A DNA stretch of 64,000 nt, taken from assembly GCA_963838375.1 (NCBI GenBank), contig CAWIQY010000021.1, positions 62,001 to 126,000 on the forward strand. Reading direction: 5' to 3'. Made by a program: the position numbers and the translations under genes. Numbering within the stretch: the first letter of the stretch is position 1; the number at the start of each line of letters is the position of its first letter. Below, one piece after another: positions 1 through 8,971 of the stretch. The notes beneath the pieces were generated by a model, which did no database searches, had not been told where the DNA came from, and worked only from the letters and a program-made list of their open reading frames with translations. This DNA is from DVED01 sp963838375. Lineage in GTDB: Bacteria > Cyanobacteriota > Cyanobacteriia > Cyanobacteriales > Geitlerinemataceae.

Positions 1-1
1 C

Positions 2-1053
2 GGATGGGCATTGCCAACGGCTCCTCGGACACCCGAATTTCCGTTCCCGCCACAGGAAATTGAGGGGAATGACTCGACTGTGGCACAAGCTGCCGACCAA
101 ATTGCCATTGTCGAATCGATCGAACTTGCCGCAGATGGCAACCAGTTAATCGTCCGAGTCGATCGACCCATCACCTACTCGAGCGGCTGGGAATCGGCAT
201 TATTTTATACCATCACTATCAATGGCGCTCGTCTGGAGTCCGGCGTCAGTGCACCTCAAGTCAATACCAGCACAACCATTTCTCGCGTGCAAGTCGAACA
301 AGCAGGACCCGAAACGGTGATGATTCGGGTACAACCCAAACCTCAAGTCCAAGTCCAAGAGGTCAATCAACCCAGTCCGCAGATGTTGGCGCTGTACTTA
401 CAATCTTATTCTGCATCGCCTCCGCGAGTTCCGACGCTATTTCTTCCCACCGAAGGCTCGGACGACTCGAAACTCCCCCGCGCGGATGACGGACAGATCT
501 TGGTGGTTCTCGATCCCGGACATGGGGGTGCAGATCCCGGTGCTGTGGGAATTGGGGGATTGGATGAGGTGGATATTGTCGATCCGGTGGCGAATCGCGT
601 TGCCGAGTTATTGGAGGAAAATGGGGTTTCTACTGTCCTCACTCGGACTCGAGATATCGAGGTAGATTTGCCGCCGCGTGTGGATTTGGCGAATCGTTTG
701 GATGCTAATTTATTTGTCAGTATCCACGCCAACGCCATCAGCCTCAGCCGTCCGGAGGTCAACGGCATCGAAACTTATTATTTCAGTTCTGGAGGAGTAC
801 TCGCGGAAACGATTCACGAGAGCTTGATCGATGCCACTGGGGGGCCGATCGGGGGGTGCGGACGGCTCGATTTTATGTCCTTCGCAATACTGATATGCCT
901 GCGGTGTTACTTGAGTTGGGGTTTGTGACGGGGGATTACGATGCCCGGCGTTTGAGCGATCCGGAGTATCGGGAAATCTTGGCACAGGCGATCGCTCGCG
1001 GTATTCTTCAGTACGTGCAGCGCTATTGTCCCGGACCCCGGTGCCGAGGGTGA
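2..1053 (+). pseudogene. N-acetylmuramoyl-L-alanine amidase (AMIN + Amidase_3), 5'-truncated and frameshifted
   Basis: This would be a periplasmic zinc amidase that cuts the stem peptide from peptidoglycan during septum processing. The frame is open from the window edge, so the true start lies outside. An AMIN domain occupies roughly the first 130 residues. An Amidase_3 domain follows, with DPGHGG (zinc His), a Glu in GLDEVDI, SIHAN (second zinc His) and the catalytic Glu in LLELGF. The last two blocks are in different frames: after the codons for ATGGP (about 840-847) the sequence must drop one base to continue as DRGVRTARF. The run GGGGGGCC is one base short of the expected codons. murI follows downstream, an order familiar from cyanobacterial amiC loci. 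Family assignment is firm; whether the lesion is real or a homopolymer error is not known. Confidence 0.85.
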
Positions 1054-1204
1054 AGATCGCCGGATTTTCAGAAAAATTTGCAGTTTGAGCGGTACTAACG
1101 CTTAAATGAACTAAATTACTTCTTGACTGACAAAAGGTCTCTCAGTATCGCGGTTAGCCGCAGCAATCGTACTTAATCGGCAAACTATAAGCAACAAGCA
1201 ACGC

Positions 1205-2020
1205 ATGATCGACAATCAACGGCGCATCGGCATCTTCGATAGTGGTGTAGGTGGCTTGACGGTTCTCAGAGCGCTCTACCAACAATTACCCAACGAATCT
1301 ATTCTGTATTTTGGAGATACCGATCGAGTCCCCTATGGAACTCGCACTCCCTCGGAAATTATCCAGTTCTCGCGGGAAATTCTGACTTGGATGGAGCAAC
1401 AGAATGTCAAAATGGTGTTGATGGCGTGCAATACCAGTTCGGCGCTGGCGCTGGAGACGGTGCGATCGCAGTTTGAGTTTCCGATTCTGGGACTGATTCT
1501 GCCGGGTGCTAAGGCGGCTGTGCGCCAAGGCAAGCGGATTGGCACGATCGCCACTCCGGCAACGGTTCAAAGTGGCGCGTATCGCCAAGCTATGCAGGAA
1601 ATGGATAGCAGCGTTCGGGTTTGGGAAGTTGGATGTCCGGAGTTTGTCCCGTTAATCGAGCAAAATCGCCTTCGCGATCCTTACACGGCACAGGTGGCGC
1701 GATCGTATCTGCAACCCCTTCTGGACAACCAAATCGATACGTTGGTCTACGGATGCACCCATTATCCACACCTGGAACCTCTGTTTCGGCAAATTTTGCC
1801 CCCGACAGTGAAGCTGGTGGATCCGGCGGTGCATTTGGTGGCAGCGGCGGCGGCGGAACTGGACTTGTTGGGTTGGCGTTGCGATGGAAGTGCAAAACCC
1901 ACCCGGTTTGGGGTGAGTGGTTGTCCCGAACAGTTTGCCCAAAATTCTCAACAGTGGTTGGGATTTATTCCGTCGGTGGAAAAAGTTTGTTTGCCGACGT
2001 TCAGTTCTTCTTTCGTCTGA
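1205..2020 (+). CDS. murI: Glutamate racemase MurI
   Basis: Cytoplasmic, cofactor-independent racemase that makes D-glutamate for peptidoglycan. The 271-residue length is normal. The N-terminus IFDSGVGGLTVLRAL and FGDTDRVPYG are family signatures. The two catalytic cysteines are visible in MACNTSSA (Cys75) and VYGCTHYPHL (Cys183, with His185). The ATG at 1205 directly precedes the conserved start of the protein. The gene lies about 150 bp downstream of the amidase on the same strand, so both serve cell-wall synthesis. The reading frame is intact, unlike its neighbours on both sides. Confidence 0.96.
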   Translation: MIDNQRRIGIFDSGVGGLTVLRALYQQLPNESILYFGDTDRVPYGTRTPSEIIQFSREILTWMEQQNVKMVLMACNTSSALALETVRSQFEFPILGLILPGAKAAVRQGKRIGTIATPATVQSGAYRQAMQEMDSSVRVWEVGCPEFVPLIEQNRLRDPYTAQVARSYLQPLLDNQIDTLVYGCTHYPHLEPLFRQILPPTVKLVDPAVHLVAAAAAELDLLGWRCDGSAKPTRFGVSGCPEQFAQNSQQWLGFIPSVEKVCLPTFSSSFV

Positions 2021-2201
2021 TTTGGGTTATTGGTTCTATTATAGCAACCGAAACTTGGGTGAAGACATCGCGATCGGCCCGCGCATTTGTATGATGCTTA
2101 TCGGTTCGTCCATGACATTTTTCGTGCAAATGCTTCGCCCCTACCAGAAATCCTCTTAACCGCCAGGTACGACTGCTATAATGACTGAATAGCCACTCGA
2201 A

Positions 2202-2908
2202 TTAACACCAATGGATTGCCATTCTTAACCCTTTTTCATCGAAATGAGGAGGGTTAGGAAGTGATTGAAGAGTTTTTTTGACCGATTGATCGGCAAAGTG
2301 GGCAAGAACGATCGCATCTAAAATATCATCGTCGGCTACTTCTTTTTTGAGATAGCGATCGCGGATGGCAGCAAAGATCGATCGCACGTCAGAAATTACC
2401 AGTTCTAGTAAGGTGAGTCTTTCTTGTTTTCCTTCTGGTGTTTTTTTCTTGAATTGGAGAGGATCTCGATCGTTCAAATGATAAAATAATAATTCGGGGT
2501 GGCTTTCAAAACAGCGATTTCTAATTTTTAGGTTTTCTTGCAAAATATCATCGATCTGGCGAATTTTTGGAACGATATTCCAAGACTGAATTGAGATTTT
2601 TTTACCCGTTTTGACAGCATTAATTTGACACGCTTGTGCGTAAGAATAAGCATAGACAGCATCTCGAATCGGTGGATTAAAGACCGATGCAGCAAACGAT
2701 CGTCCTAAGGTTTGTCTCAAGAGTCGATCGCAAAGTCTAGAAGGTTCCGAGTCGGATAAACCAATGGGAATATCAATTAAAGTTGTCGCCGAGTTGGCTA
2801 ATTGTTCGATTAAAGTTATCGCGTCGCAATCAGTTGACACTGCCAGTGACGATCGCTAAGATAGACTGCCAGCCAGCCACCTCGACAGCCATCGATCCCG
2901 ATCGTCAT
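2202..2908 (-). pseudogene. DUF429-family protein, frameshifted near the N-terminus
   Basis: The 212-codon frame from 2840 to 2202 lacks the usual DUF429 beginning. That beginning (MTIGIDGCRGGWLAVYL) is present just upstream, from an ATG at 2908, in another frame that runs into TAA at about 2817. Joining the two needs one extra base near 2822-2826. The joined product would be about 235 residues, with the family's IDIPIGL block, a central ESHPE motif and a C-terminal DDILDA motif. DUF429 proteins have an RNase H-like fold and are presumed nucleases, but no function is established. The gene is isolated on the minus strand. Confidence 0.75.
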
Positions 2909-3258
2909 ATAATTTTTTTCCATTTATAGTTAAAGCTAGAGTCAAAAAAAATATTCTCATCCATTAATATGGTTGATTTCTTACCCCAATTCGAGATTAT
3001 CGAACAAAGTGAATCCAAACTGGTGTGCCAGAAGAAACTCGGCATACTCTCGAATCTATTTTCGATATTATGGTAAGAAATATAAACTTCCCGGTGTCAG
3101 AAGTCGAGAATGTGTTCGGGATATAGCCGATCGACTTCAACAATTTCTAGGCTTGGGGTAAAGATGGGGAGTTAGATCTCCAATTTCTTCGAGATCATCC
3201 GATCTACAATAACAATATCGAGAACAATATCGAGTCCTCAACCCGGAGTGCGATCGCC
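2909..3258. other. Intergenic stretch with no secure gene
   Basis: About 350 bases between the DUF429 gene and the Uma2 gene. A 62-codon frame (2973-3161) and short frames in the other two phases can be read here, but none resembles a known family and each lacks a convincing ribosome site. The phase running into the Uma2 start contains two stops. It may be the eroded end of a lost gene; this is a guess. Confidence 0.4.
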
Positions 3259-3846
3259 ATGACCGTAGCCACACAGAAACTCACCTTTGCCGAATATCTC
3301 CAGTATAACGATGGTACGGATACCCAATACGAGTTGGTGGAAGGAGAATTAGTCCCCATGAGTCTAGGTACAGGTAAACACGGCGGAATTTCCAAATTGT
3401 TAGAACGATCGTTCGATGATGAAAGTTCGAGAACCGGAAGGAATTGGACAGCACAACGGTTTGCAGTGGGAATTCGATCGCCGAGAGGAGGACGCTGGGA
3501 TACCTCCAGAATTCCCGATGTGACGGTTCTTTCCATCGAACAGTGGGAAAGTCTTGCCAACAGAGAAGCGGTCATCGAACTCAACGAACCGCCGCCGATT
3601 CTCGTTGTTGAAGTCGTCAGCGAATCGACTCAAACTACCGATTATCGCAGCAAGCGTTCTGAATACGCAGTGTTAGAAATTCCCGAATACTGGATTGTCG
3701 ATCCCATTCAAGCGATCGTCACCGTTTGCACTTTGGTAGAAGGATTTTATGATGCGATCGCGTTTCGAGGAGAAGAACGCATTCTTTCGCCGACTTTTCC
3801 TGAGTTAGATTTGAAAGCAGAGCAAGTATTAAACATCTCCAATTGA
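3259..3846 (+). CDS. Uma2 family endonuclease-like protein (DUF820)
   Basis: A 195-residue member of the Uma2/DUF820 family, a PD-(D/E)XK-fold group hugely expanded in cyanobacteria, whose role is still unclear. Family marks are FAEYLQY and YELVEGELVPM at the N-terminus, IPDVTVL in the middle, the PILVVEVVS block with its conserved Glu, and the tail motif EYWIVDP with a terminal FPELDL. Length is typical. The start ATG at 3259 gives the usual short leader before FAEY. It is monocistronic; a second Uma2 gene lies at 28889-29542. Confidence 0.9.
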   Translation: MTVATQKLTFAEYLQYNDGTDTQYELVEGELVPMSLGTGKHGGISKLLERSFDDESSRTGRNWTAQRFAVGIRSPRGGRWDTSRIPDVTVLSIEQWESLANREAVIELNEPPPILVVEVVSESTQTTDYRSKRSEYAVLEIPEYWIVDPIQAIVTVCTLVEGFYDAIAFRGEERILSPTFPELDLKAEQVLNISN

Positions 3847-3905
3847 AGACGCTTTCTTAAAAACACGATCGTTTCTCGATATTGCGGTGCAACTTTTCGG
3901 ACTTG

Positions 3906-3933
3906 TTACCAATTACCAATTACCAATTACCAA
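3906..3933. repeat. Short tandem repeat, 4 x TTACCAA
   Basis: Four head-to-tail copies of the 7-mer TTACCAA just upstream of the metallophosphoesterase start. Related runs occur at about 32092-32130 and, as the complement-like GTTGATG array, at 50908-50949. Such heptamer arrays (STRR-type) are a known feature of cyanobacterial intergenic DNA. Confidence 0.75.
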
Positions 3934-3941
3934 TTCGTTAA

Positions 3942-4775
3942 ATGCACCGAATATTAACCGGATCGTTGCGTGTCGAACGTCTGACCATTCCCATCCTTCA
4001 ACTGAGCGATCGTTTAGTGGGGACAACCTTGGTTCAACTCTCCGATTTCCACTACGGAGAAGGACGGCTGAGCGATCGATTACTCCAAGATGCGATCGCT
4101 GCCAGCAACCGTATCAACCCCGATCTCGTCGTGTTGACGGGAGATTACGTCACCCACAATCCCCAGTCTATCCACCCTCTCGTTTCTCACCTCAAACACC
4201 TGCAAAGTCGTGCTGGAGTGTACGCCATTCTCGGCAACCACGATTTAGGGTATCGCCGCCGTGGTTATCGCGCCGAAATTATCACAGCGTTGACGCAAGT
4301 GGGTATTCCAGTGCTCTGGAATCAAGTGGTTTACCCCCTGGGATCGGACTTAGCCTTGGTGGGATTTGCCGATTGGAAATCGAGAGAGTTTTATCCTCGT
4401 CCCGTGATGGAACGCATCGACACCGAGATTCCTCGCATCGTCCTGTCCCACAACCCCGATACCGCCGCCTCTTTGAGAAATTGGCGCATCGACTTGCAAC
4501 TGTCGGGACACACTCACGGCGGTCAAATTTGCCTTCCTGGATTGGGCGCAATTTCCCGGTTGATGAAACCCTTGCGTCGGCGAATTCCCGACCGCTTTCA
4601 CCGCTATATTCCTTATTTGTCGAAATGTGGTGGGGTTGTACGTCATTGGGAGTGGGCTTCGGGACTGCATCGCGTTGGCAAAAACTGCCTCTACGTCAAT
4701 CGCGGTTTGGGAACCCATCCCCCCGGTCGTTTGTTTTGTCCGCCGGAAGTGACGGTGATTACGTTAACGAGTTAA
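3942..4775 (+). CDS. Calcineurin-like metallophosphoesterase
   Basis: A 277-residue metallophosphoesterase of the YkuE/YaeI-like group. The metal-binding motifs appear in order: SDFHYGE (Asp35, His37), GDYV (Asp68), GNHD (99-101), LSHNPD, and SGHTHGGQ near residue 190. The substrate cannot be told from sequence; relatives act on phosphodiesters or lipid-linked phosphate. No signal peptide or membrane helix is evident. The ATG at 3942 gives the canonical spacing to the first motif. The gene ends by overlapping, tail to tail, the last four bases of the opposing zinc peptidase gene. A longer overlapping frame on the same strand (3887-5032) is a shadow. Confidence 0.9.
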   Translation: MHRILTGSLRVERLTIPILQLSDRLVGTTLVQLSDFHYGEGRLSDRLLQDAIAASNRINPDLVVLTGDYVTHNPQSIHPLVSHLKHLQSRAGVYAILGNHDLGYRRRGYRAEIITALTQVGIPVLWNQVVYPLGSDLALVGFADWKSREFYPRPVMERIDTEIPRIVLSHNPDTAASLRNWRIDLQLSGHTHGGQICLPGLGAISRLMKPLRRRIPDRFHRYIPYLSKCGGVVRHWEWASGLHRVGKNCLYVNRGLGTHPPGRLFCPPEVTVITLTS

Positions 4776-5614
4776 AGATTTCTGGCTTCAAAGGTATTGC
4801 ATTGTTCGATCTCTCCAGTTTGAAGTCCCTGGGAAAACCAGCGAACCCGCTGTTGGGAACTGCCGTGGGTGAAGGAATCTGGCACGACATAGCCTTGAGC
4901 TTTACGTTGGAGTCGATCGTCTCCGATACTACTGGCTGCATTCAAGGCTTCTTCGATATCGCCTTGTTCGAGAATCTGCCGCTGACGATCGGCACGATTT
5001 GCCCAAACCCCGGCGAAACAGTCAGCCTGTAGTTCTAACATGACTGAGAGTTGATTGGCATCGGTTTTGGAAACTTGGCGCTTCATTTGATGAACTTCGC
5101 CGGAAATGCCGAGTAAGTTTTGGACGTGATGCCCGACTTCGTGGGCGATGACGTAGGCTTGAGCGAAGTCTCCGGGTGCGTTGTGGCGGTATTGTAAATC
5201 TTCGTAGAAGCTTAGATCGATGTAGACTTTACGATCGGCCGGGCAATAGAACGGGCCCACGGCGGCTTGAGCATAGCCGCAGGCGGAATCCACGGCGCCA
5301 GAAAAGAGCACCAGCGTGGGTTCTTGGTACGTTGCTCCCATTTCGCGAAACAATTGGCTCCAAGTGTCTTCGGTATCGGCGAGGACGACGGACACAAACT
5401 CCACTAATTCTTCTTCTTCGGGCGATTGTGAAACTGGAGCATCTTGTACGGGTGCACCGCCCTGAAACACCATGCGAGGATCGCCGCCAAGTAGAGTGAC
5501 GACGACTGCTAAAATAATCGTGCCGATGCCACCACCGACCATCATCGGTCCTGATGAACCGCGTCCGCGCCGATCTTCGACATTATCGCTTCTGCGACCG
5601 AGTTGCCACCGCAT
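4772..5614 (-). CDS. Neutral zinc metallopeptidase, membrane-anchored (YpfJ family)
   Basis: A 280-residue protein of the putative neutral zinc metallopeptidase family. The N-terminus MRWQLGRRSDNVEDRRG and a Gly-rich stretch lead into one membrane helix at about residues 24-44, so the catalytic part probably faces the periplasm. The HExxH-type site reads AHEVGHHVQNLLG (His158, Glu159, His162). The later conserved ELQADCFAGVWA supplies the third ligand region. FYCP and YIDLSFY are further family marks. Length and start are typical. The gene converges on the metallophosphoesterase, with a 4-bp overlap of the two 3' ends. Its substrate is unknown. Confidence 0.92.
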   Translation of the reverse strand: MRWQLGRRSDNVEDRRGRGSSGPMMVGGGIGTIILAVVVTLLGGDPRMVFQGGAPVQDAPVSQSPEEEELVEFVSVVLADTEDTWSQLFREMGATYQEPTLVLFSGAVDSACGYAQAAVGPFYCPADRKVYIDLSFYEDLQYRHNAPGDFAQAYVIAHEVGHHVQNLLGISGEVHQMKRQVSKTDANQLSVMLELQADCFAGVWANRADRQRQILEQGDIEEALNAASSIGDDRLQRKAQGYVVPDSFTHGSSQQRVRWFSQGLQTGEIEQCNTFEARNL

Positions 5615-5858
5615 TTATAGCCCCCTTCCCATTTCGATCGATATTTGAGGTTGAGTCTAGTGTATCGGGTTTCCTCCTGACATCCTCCTTAAGCCATACT
5701 TTTGGTCATGACCGATCGTCAGGAGTCGCGAGGTTTTTTTTCTAACGATCGGGCGATCGCCATTGTATTAGTTCGATCGCTCCCAGAACTTGATTCCAGA
5801 AAAAGACTATCATACATTTATTAATTTATTAAAATTTTGGGTTTCTTTCCATTTTTTT

Positions 5859-7172
5859 ATGCCTCATACTGGATTATTGCCGATTAATTTTTTTTGCCTG
5901 AGACCTAAGCGAACTTTTATCCCAAAAGTGTTGCTTTGTGTCTTAATGTTAAGTTTGACCCTTGGGGGATGTGCCGATCGGCCCAAAAGCGATGTGGCGA
6001 TCGCGAAGTCTTCCTCAAAGTCTAGTTCCACCGCACAAGTTGACTCAGAATCGGTCAATCCACAACTGGTGAAAGCGAATACTCAATTTGGGTTTAAATT
6101 ATTTTCCCAAATTTACCAACAACAAAGCGATCGAAATCTGTTTATTTCTCCGACTAGTGTGGCGCTCGCTCTCTCGATGACTTACAACGGTGCGGGGGGA
6201 GAAACGCAACAGGCGATGGCGAGAACGTTGGAATTAGACAGTCTGAGTTTAGAGGAGATTAACCAAGCCAATTTAGCGCTCAAATCCACGTTAGAAAGTT
6301 TGGATGACACTGTACAATTGACCATTGCAAATAGTCTTTGGACGCAATCTGGAGCCGATTTTAACGCCGAATTTATTCAATCAGCGCGACGATTTTATCA
6401 ATCTGAAGTTGCTGAACTTGACTTTAGTAATCCTAGTGCTTCTGGAACGGTGAATACTTGGGTCGATCGACAAACAAATGGAAAAATCTCTCAAATCGTC
6501 GATCGACTCTCTTCAGAAACAAAGCTGTTACTGGTCAATGCTATTTATTTTAAAGGAAAATGGAGCCAACCGTTTTCCACGAACTCAACTCAAAATTTGC
6601 CGTTTACGCTACTCGACGGCAGTCAAAAACAGCGTCCTTTGATGTCCCAAGCGGGAGAATACCGCTACTTAAATAATGACATTTTCCAAGCAGTGAGCGT
6701 GCCTTATGGGGATGGGAATATCAGCTTGTACGTATTTTTACCGAAAAAAGAAGTTGGATTATCCGGATTGATCGATCGTCTCAATGCTGAAACTTGGAAT
6801 CGGTGGATCGGAGAGTTTACTTGGCAACCGGGTTCAATTAAACTGCCGCGTTTTCAACTCGAGTATGAAATTACTCTGAATGATACCTTAAAAGCTTTAG
6901 GAATGGATATTGCTTTCGATGAAAATCGATCGGACTTTTCTGGGATACAAACGCCACCGCCGAATTTAGCCATCAATCAAGTGAAACATAAAACCTTTGT
7001 GGAAGTGAACGAAGAAGGTACGGAAGCGGCAGCCTCTACTTCTGTTGGCATTGTAGCGACATCTGTGCCTTCAGCACCCTTTGAAATGGCGATCGATCGT
7101 CCTTTTTTCTGTGCCATTAGCGATGAGAAAACGGGGACAATTTTGTTTTTGGGTTCGATCGTCGATCCTTAG
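5859..7172 (+). CDS. Serpin family protease inhibitor, predicted lipoprotein
   Basis: A full-length bacterial serpin (437 residues from the ATG at 5859; an in-frame TTG at 5790 would extend it). The N-terminus has a hydrophobic segment ending in a lipobox (LTLGGC), so it is probably an envelope lipoprotein. Serpin marks include NLFISPTSVALALSMTYNGA, the sheet region LLLVNAIYFKGKW, and the reactive-loop hinge EEGTEAAASTSVG followed by FEMAIDRPFFCAI. The small-residue hinge suggests an inhibitory serpin. Counting from the hinge puts P1 near a Thr, an uncertain inference that would fit elastase-like targets. The opposing guanidine operon ends 11 bp past its stop codon, and its 3' end is duplicated at 12781-12854. 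Confidence 0.93.
   Translation: MPHTGLLPINFFCLRPKRTFIPKVLLCVLMLSLTLGGCADRPKSDVAIAKSSSKSSSTAQVDSESVNPQLVKANTQFGFKLFSQIYQQQSDRNLFISPTSVALALSMTYNGAGGETQQAMARTLELDSLSLEEINQANLALKSTLESLDDTVQLTIANSLWTQSGADFNAEFIQSARRFYQSEVAELDFSNPSASGTVNTWVDRQTNGKISQIVDRLSSETKLLLVNAIYFKGKWSQPFSTNSTQNLPFTLLDGSQKQRPLMSQAGEYRYLNNDIFQAVSVPYGDGNISLYVFLPKKEVGLSGLIDRLNAETWNRWIGEFTWQPGSIKLPRFQLEYEITLNDTLKALGMDIAFDENRSDFSGIQTPPPNLAINQVKHKTFVEVNEEGTEAAASTSVGIVATSVPSAPFEMAIDRPFFCAISDEKTGTILFLGSIVDP
7090..7163 (+). repeat. 74-bp direct repeat, copy 1 (serpin 3' end)
   Basis: These 74 bases inside the end of the serpin gene recur in the same orientation at 12781-12854 with a single difference (A at 7119, C at 12810). The two copies bracket the whole guanidine operon and its riboswitch. 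The following 14 bases (7161-7174) also occur inverted right beside the second copy, at 12857-12870. Confidence 0.95.
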
Positions 7173-7183
7173 AAAATATGAGA

Positions 7184-7957
7184 TTAAGCGACCGCTAAAG
7201 CTTCTTGTCCATGTTGACGTAACAACTCCATCAATTCATCTCGGTAGTCGTGGAACGTGGTGTGGCGTTTGACCGCATGAGTACGATCGGGTAATTTGAT
7301 CTCCATCTTCTTGCGAACAGTACCAGGACGAGAACCTAATGCATAGATTTGACTGGAGAGAAATATCGCTTCTTCGACATCGTGAGTAATCGTAAAAACG
7401 GTAATTCCAGTTCGCTGCCATAGATCGATCATGAATTCGTGCATCGATTCTTTGGTGTGAACATCGAGAGCACCAAAAGGTTCATCCATCAGCAACACTT
7501 TCGGTTCGCAAGCGAGGGCACGGGCGATCGCCACTCGTTGTTTCATACCGCCAGATAAGGCTTTCGGCAGCGATCGAGCGAAGTTTGCCAATCCCACCAC
7601 ATTTAAATAATAACTAGCTTGTTCCCGCCGTAATTGCTTGGGAACGCCTTGTAGTTTCAATCCAAATTCGGTATTTTCCTGCACTGTCATCCACGGATAC
7701 AGCGTATAGTGCTGAAACACCATACCGCGATCGGGCCCAGGTCCAGTAATCGGTTTTCCGTCTAGCAAAATGTTACCGGAAGTTGGCAAGTCTAGTCCGG
7801 CAATTTGCCGCAACAGTGTAGATTTTCCCGAACCTGATGCCCCAACAACACAGATATATTCACCTTGTTCGACGGTCATATTGATATCTTGGAGGACAAC
7901 CAACGAACCGTTTTTTGTATCAAAATGTTTGTGCAGATTTTTGATTTGTAAGTACAT
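7184..7957 (-). CDS. ABC transporter ATP-binding protein, probable guanidine importer subunit
   Basis: ATPase subunit of a nitrate/sulfonate/taurine-type importer (257 residues). Walker A is GASGSGKST (39-47), the signature LSGGMKQRV starts at about 134, Walker B is VLLMDEP (154-160), and an H-loop THDVEEA follows. By fold alone it would be called SsuB/TauB/NrtD-like. It is the last gene of the operon that begins with gdmH, hypA and hypB, and an equivalent operon in Synechocystis (sll1077 onwards) is tied to guanidine use. I therefore infer guanidine as the substrate. Its stop lies 11 bp from that of the converging serpin gene. Confidence 0.85.
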   Translation of the reverse strand: MYLQIKNLHKHFDTKNGSLVVLQDINMTVEQGEYICVVGASGSGKSTLLRQIAGLDLPTSGNILLDGKPITGPGPDRGMVFQHYTLYPWMTVQENTEFGLKLQGVPKQLRREQASYYLNVVGLANFARSLPKALSGGMKQRVAIARALACEPKVLLMDEPFGALDVHTKESMHEFMIDLWQRTGITVFTITHDVEEAIFLSSQIYALGSRPGTVRKKMEIKLPDRTHAVKRHTTFHDYRDELMELLRQHGQEALAVA

Positions 7958-8058
7958 AGCTAGGTTGGTTGTTCGTTTTTAGTTGAAGGATAGTATTTTA
8001 CGCGATCGGGAAACGCAGCATTTTCGGAATTTGCCAGCAAACAATAACAGATAACGAT

Positions 8059-8904
8059 TTACCGTTTTTGACTTGCCCATTTACAGGAAACTCGTAGAAG
8101 GTATTGAAACAAGAGATCGAAGATTAAGCCGATCGTGCCAATGACAATTAAGCCAACAAAAATCTCATCGGTTTTTAGAAATCGTCCAGCAACGCTGATC
8201 CGACGTCCCAAACCTTCTGTTGCGGCAATCAGTTCGGAGACAATGACCAATTGCCATGCGGCAGCGAGATTGATTCGGCAAGCATCGATAATACCGGGAA
8301 GAACATGGGGGAAAATCACTTGAAATAATGTCTGAATTCGATTTCCCCCTAACATATAAGTTGCTTCAATTAGGTCTTTGGGAACGAATTTAACTGTATC
8401 CATTACCATCAATCCGTTGAAGAAGAAAACCCCGATAAAAATCAGAGTTATTTTTGGCTCTTCTCCAATTCCTAGATACAAAATGAGCAATGGGATAAAT
8501 GCTGGCGCAGGCATATATCGCATTAGCCCAAATAGGGGTTCTAGCAAAGCACGAATGCTCGCAAAACTACCCATCAATACACCCACAGGAATGGCGATCG
8601 CTGAGGCTAAAAAGAATCCGACACCGACTCTCCAGAGGCTAGCGATCGTATCTTGGAGAAGTTCTCCCGTACTCCAAAGCCGTCCGAATGCTTCTATAAC
8701 TTTACTCGGGGATGGTAAAAACTTTGGATCGATATTCCCAAAAGTTGTCATCAGCCACCACAGCAATAATGGCAATCCAATTGAGGTCAAGACTAAAACA
8801 ATATTGAGATTTTTGGGAATATCTTCAGACAATCGCCAAAAAACCGTGGGTGTTAGTGTTTTAGGTCTGATGTAAGATTGGATCGATCGATGGCTGTCAG
8901 TCAT
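8059..8904 (-). CDS. ABC transporter permease, probable guanidine importer subunit
   Basis: A 281-residue inner-membrane permease of the BPD_transp_1 (SsuC/NrtB-like) class. The first helix begins near residue 34 (LNIVLVLTSIGLPLLLWWL), and several more helices follow. The conserved cytoplasmic EAA loop, which docks with the ATPase, reads EATYMLGGNRIQTLFQVIFP, followed by LPGIIDACRINLAAAW. It lies between the ATPase gene (about 100 bp downstream) and the binding-protein gene (about 70 bp upstream), all co-directional. The substrate is inferred from operon context, not from the permease sequence. Confidence 0.87.
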   Translation of the reverse strand: MTDSHRSIQSYIRPKTLTPTVFWRLSEDIPKNLNIVLVLTSIGLPLLLWWLMTTFGNIDPKFLPSPSKVIEAFGRLWSTGELLQDTIASLWRVGVGFFLASAIAIPVGVLMGSFASIRALLEPLFGLMRYMPAPAFIPLLILYLGIGEEPKITLIFIGVFFFNGLMVMDTVKFVPKDLIEATYMLGGNRIQTLFQVIFPHVLPGIIDACRINLAAAWQLVIVSELIAATEGLGRRISVAGRFLKTDEIFVGLIVIGTIGLIFDLLFQYLLRVSCKWASQKR

Positions 8905-8971
8905 GGCTGTATATTTCCTTGTGGCTGTTTGTCGATCTCAGGTTCTACCTAAACTTGTGTCATCTTTGATA

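Noticed and set aside
3906..3933. CRISPR-like tandem repeats
   Set aside because: Seven-base units with no spacers; these are heptamer arrays. No cas genes or repeat-spacer arrays were seen anywhere in the window.
3887..5032. 381-codon frame on the plus strand
   Set aside because: It overlaps both the metallophosphoesterase (all motifs intact) and the zinc peptidase, and reads as low-complexity Arg/Ser.
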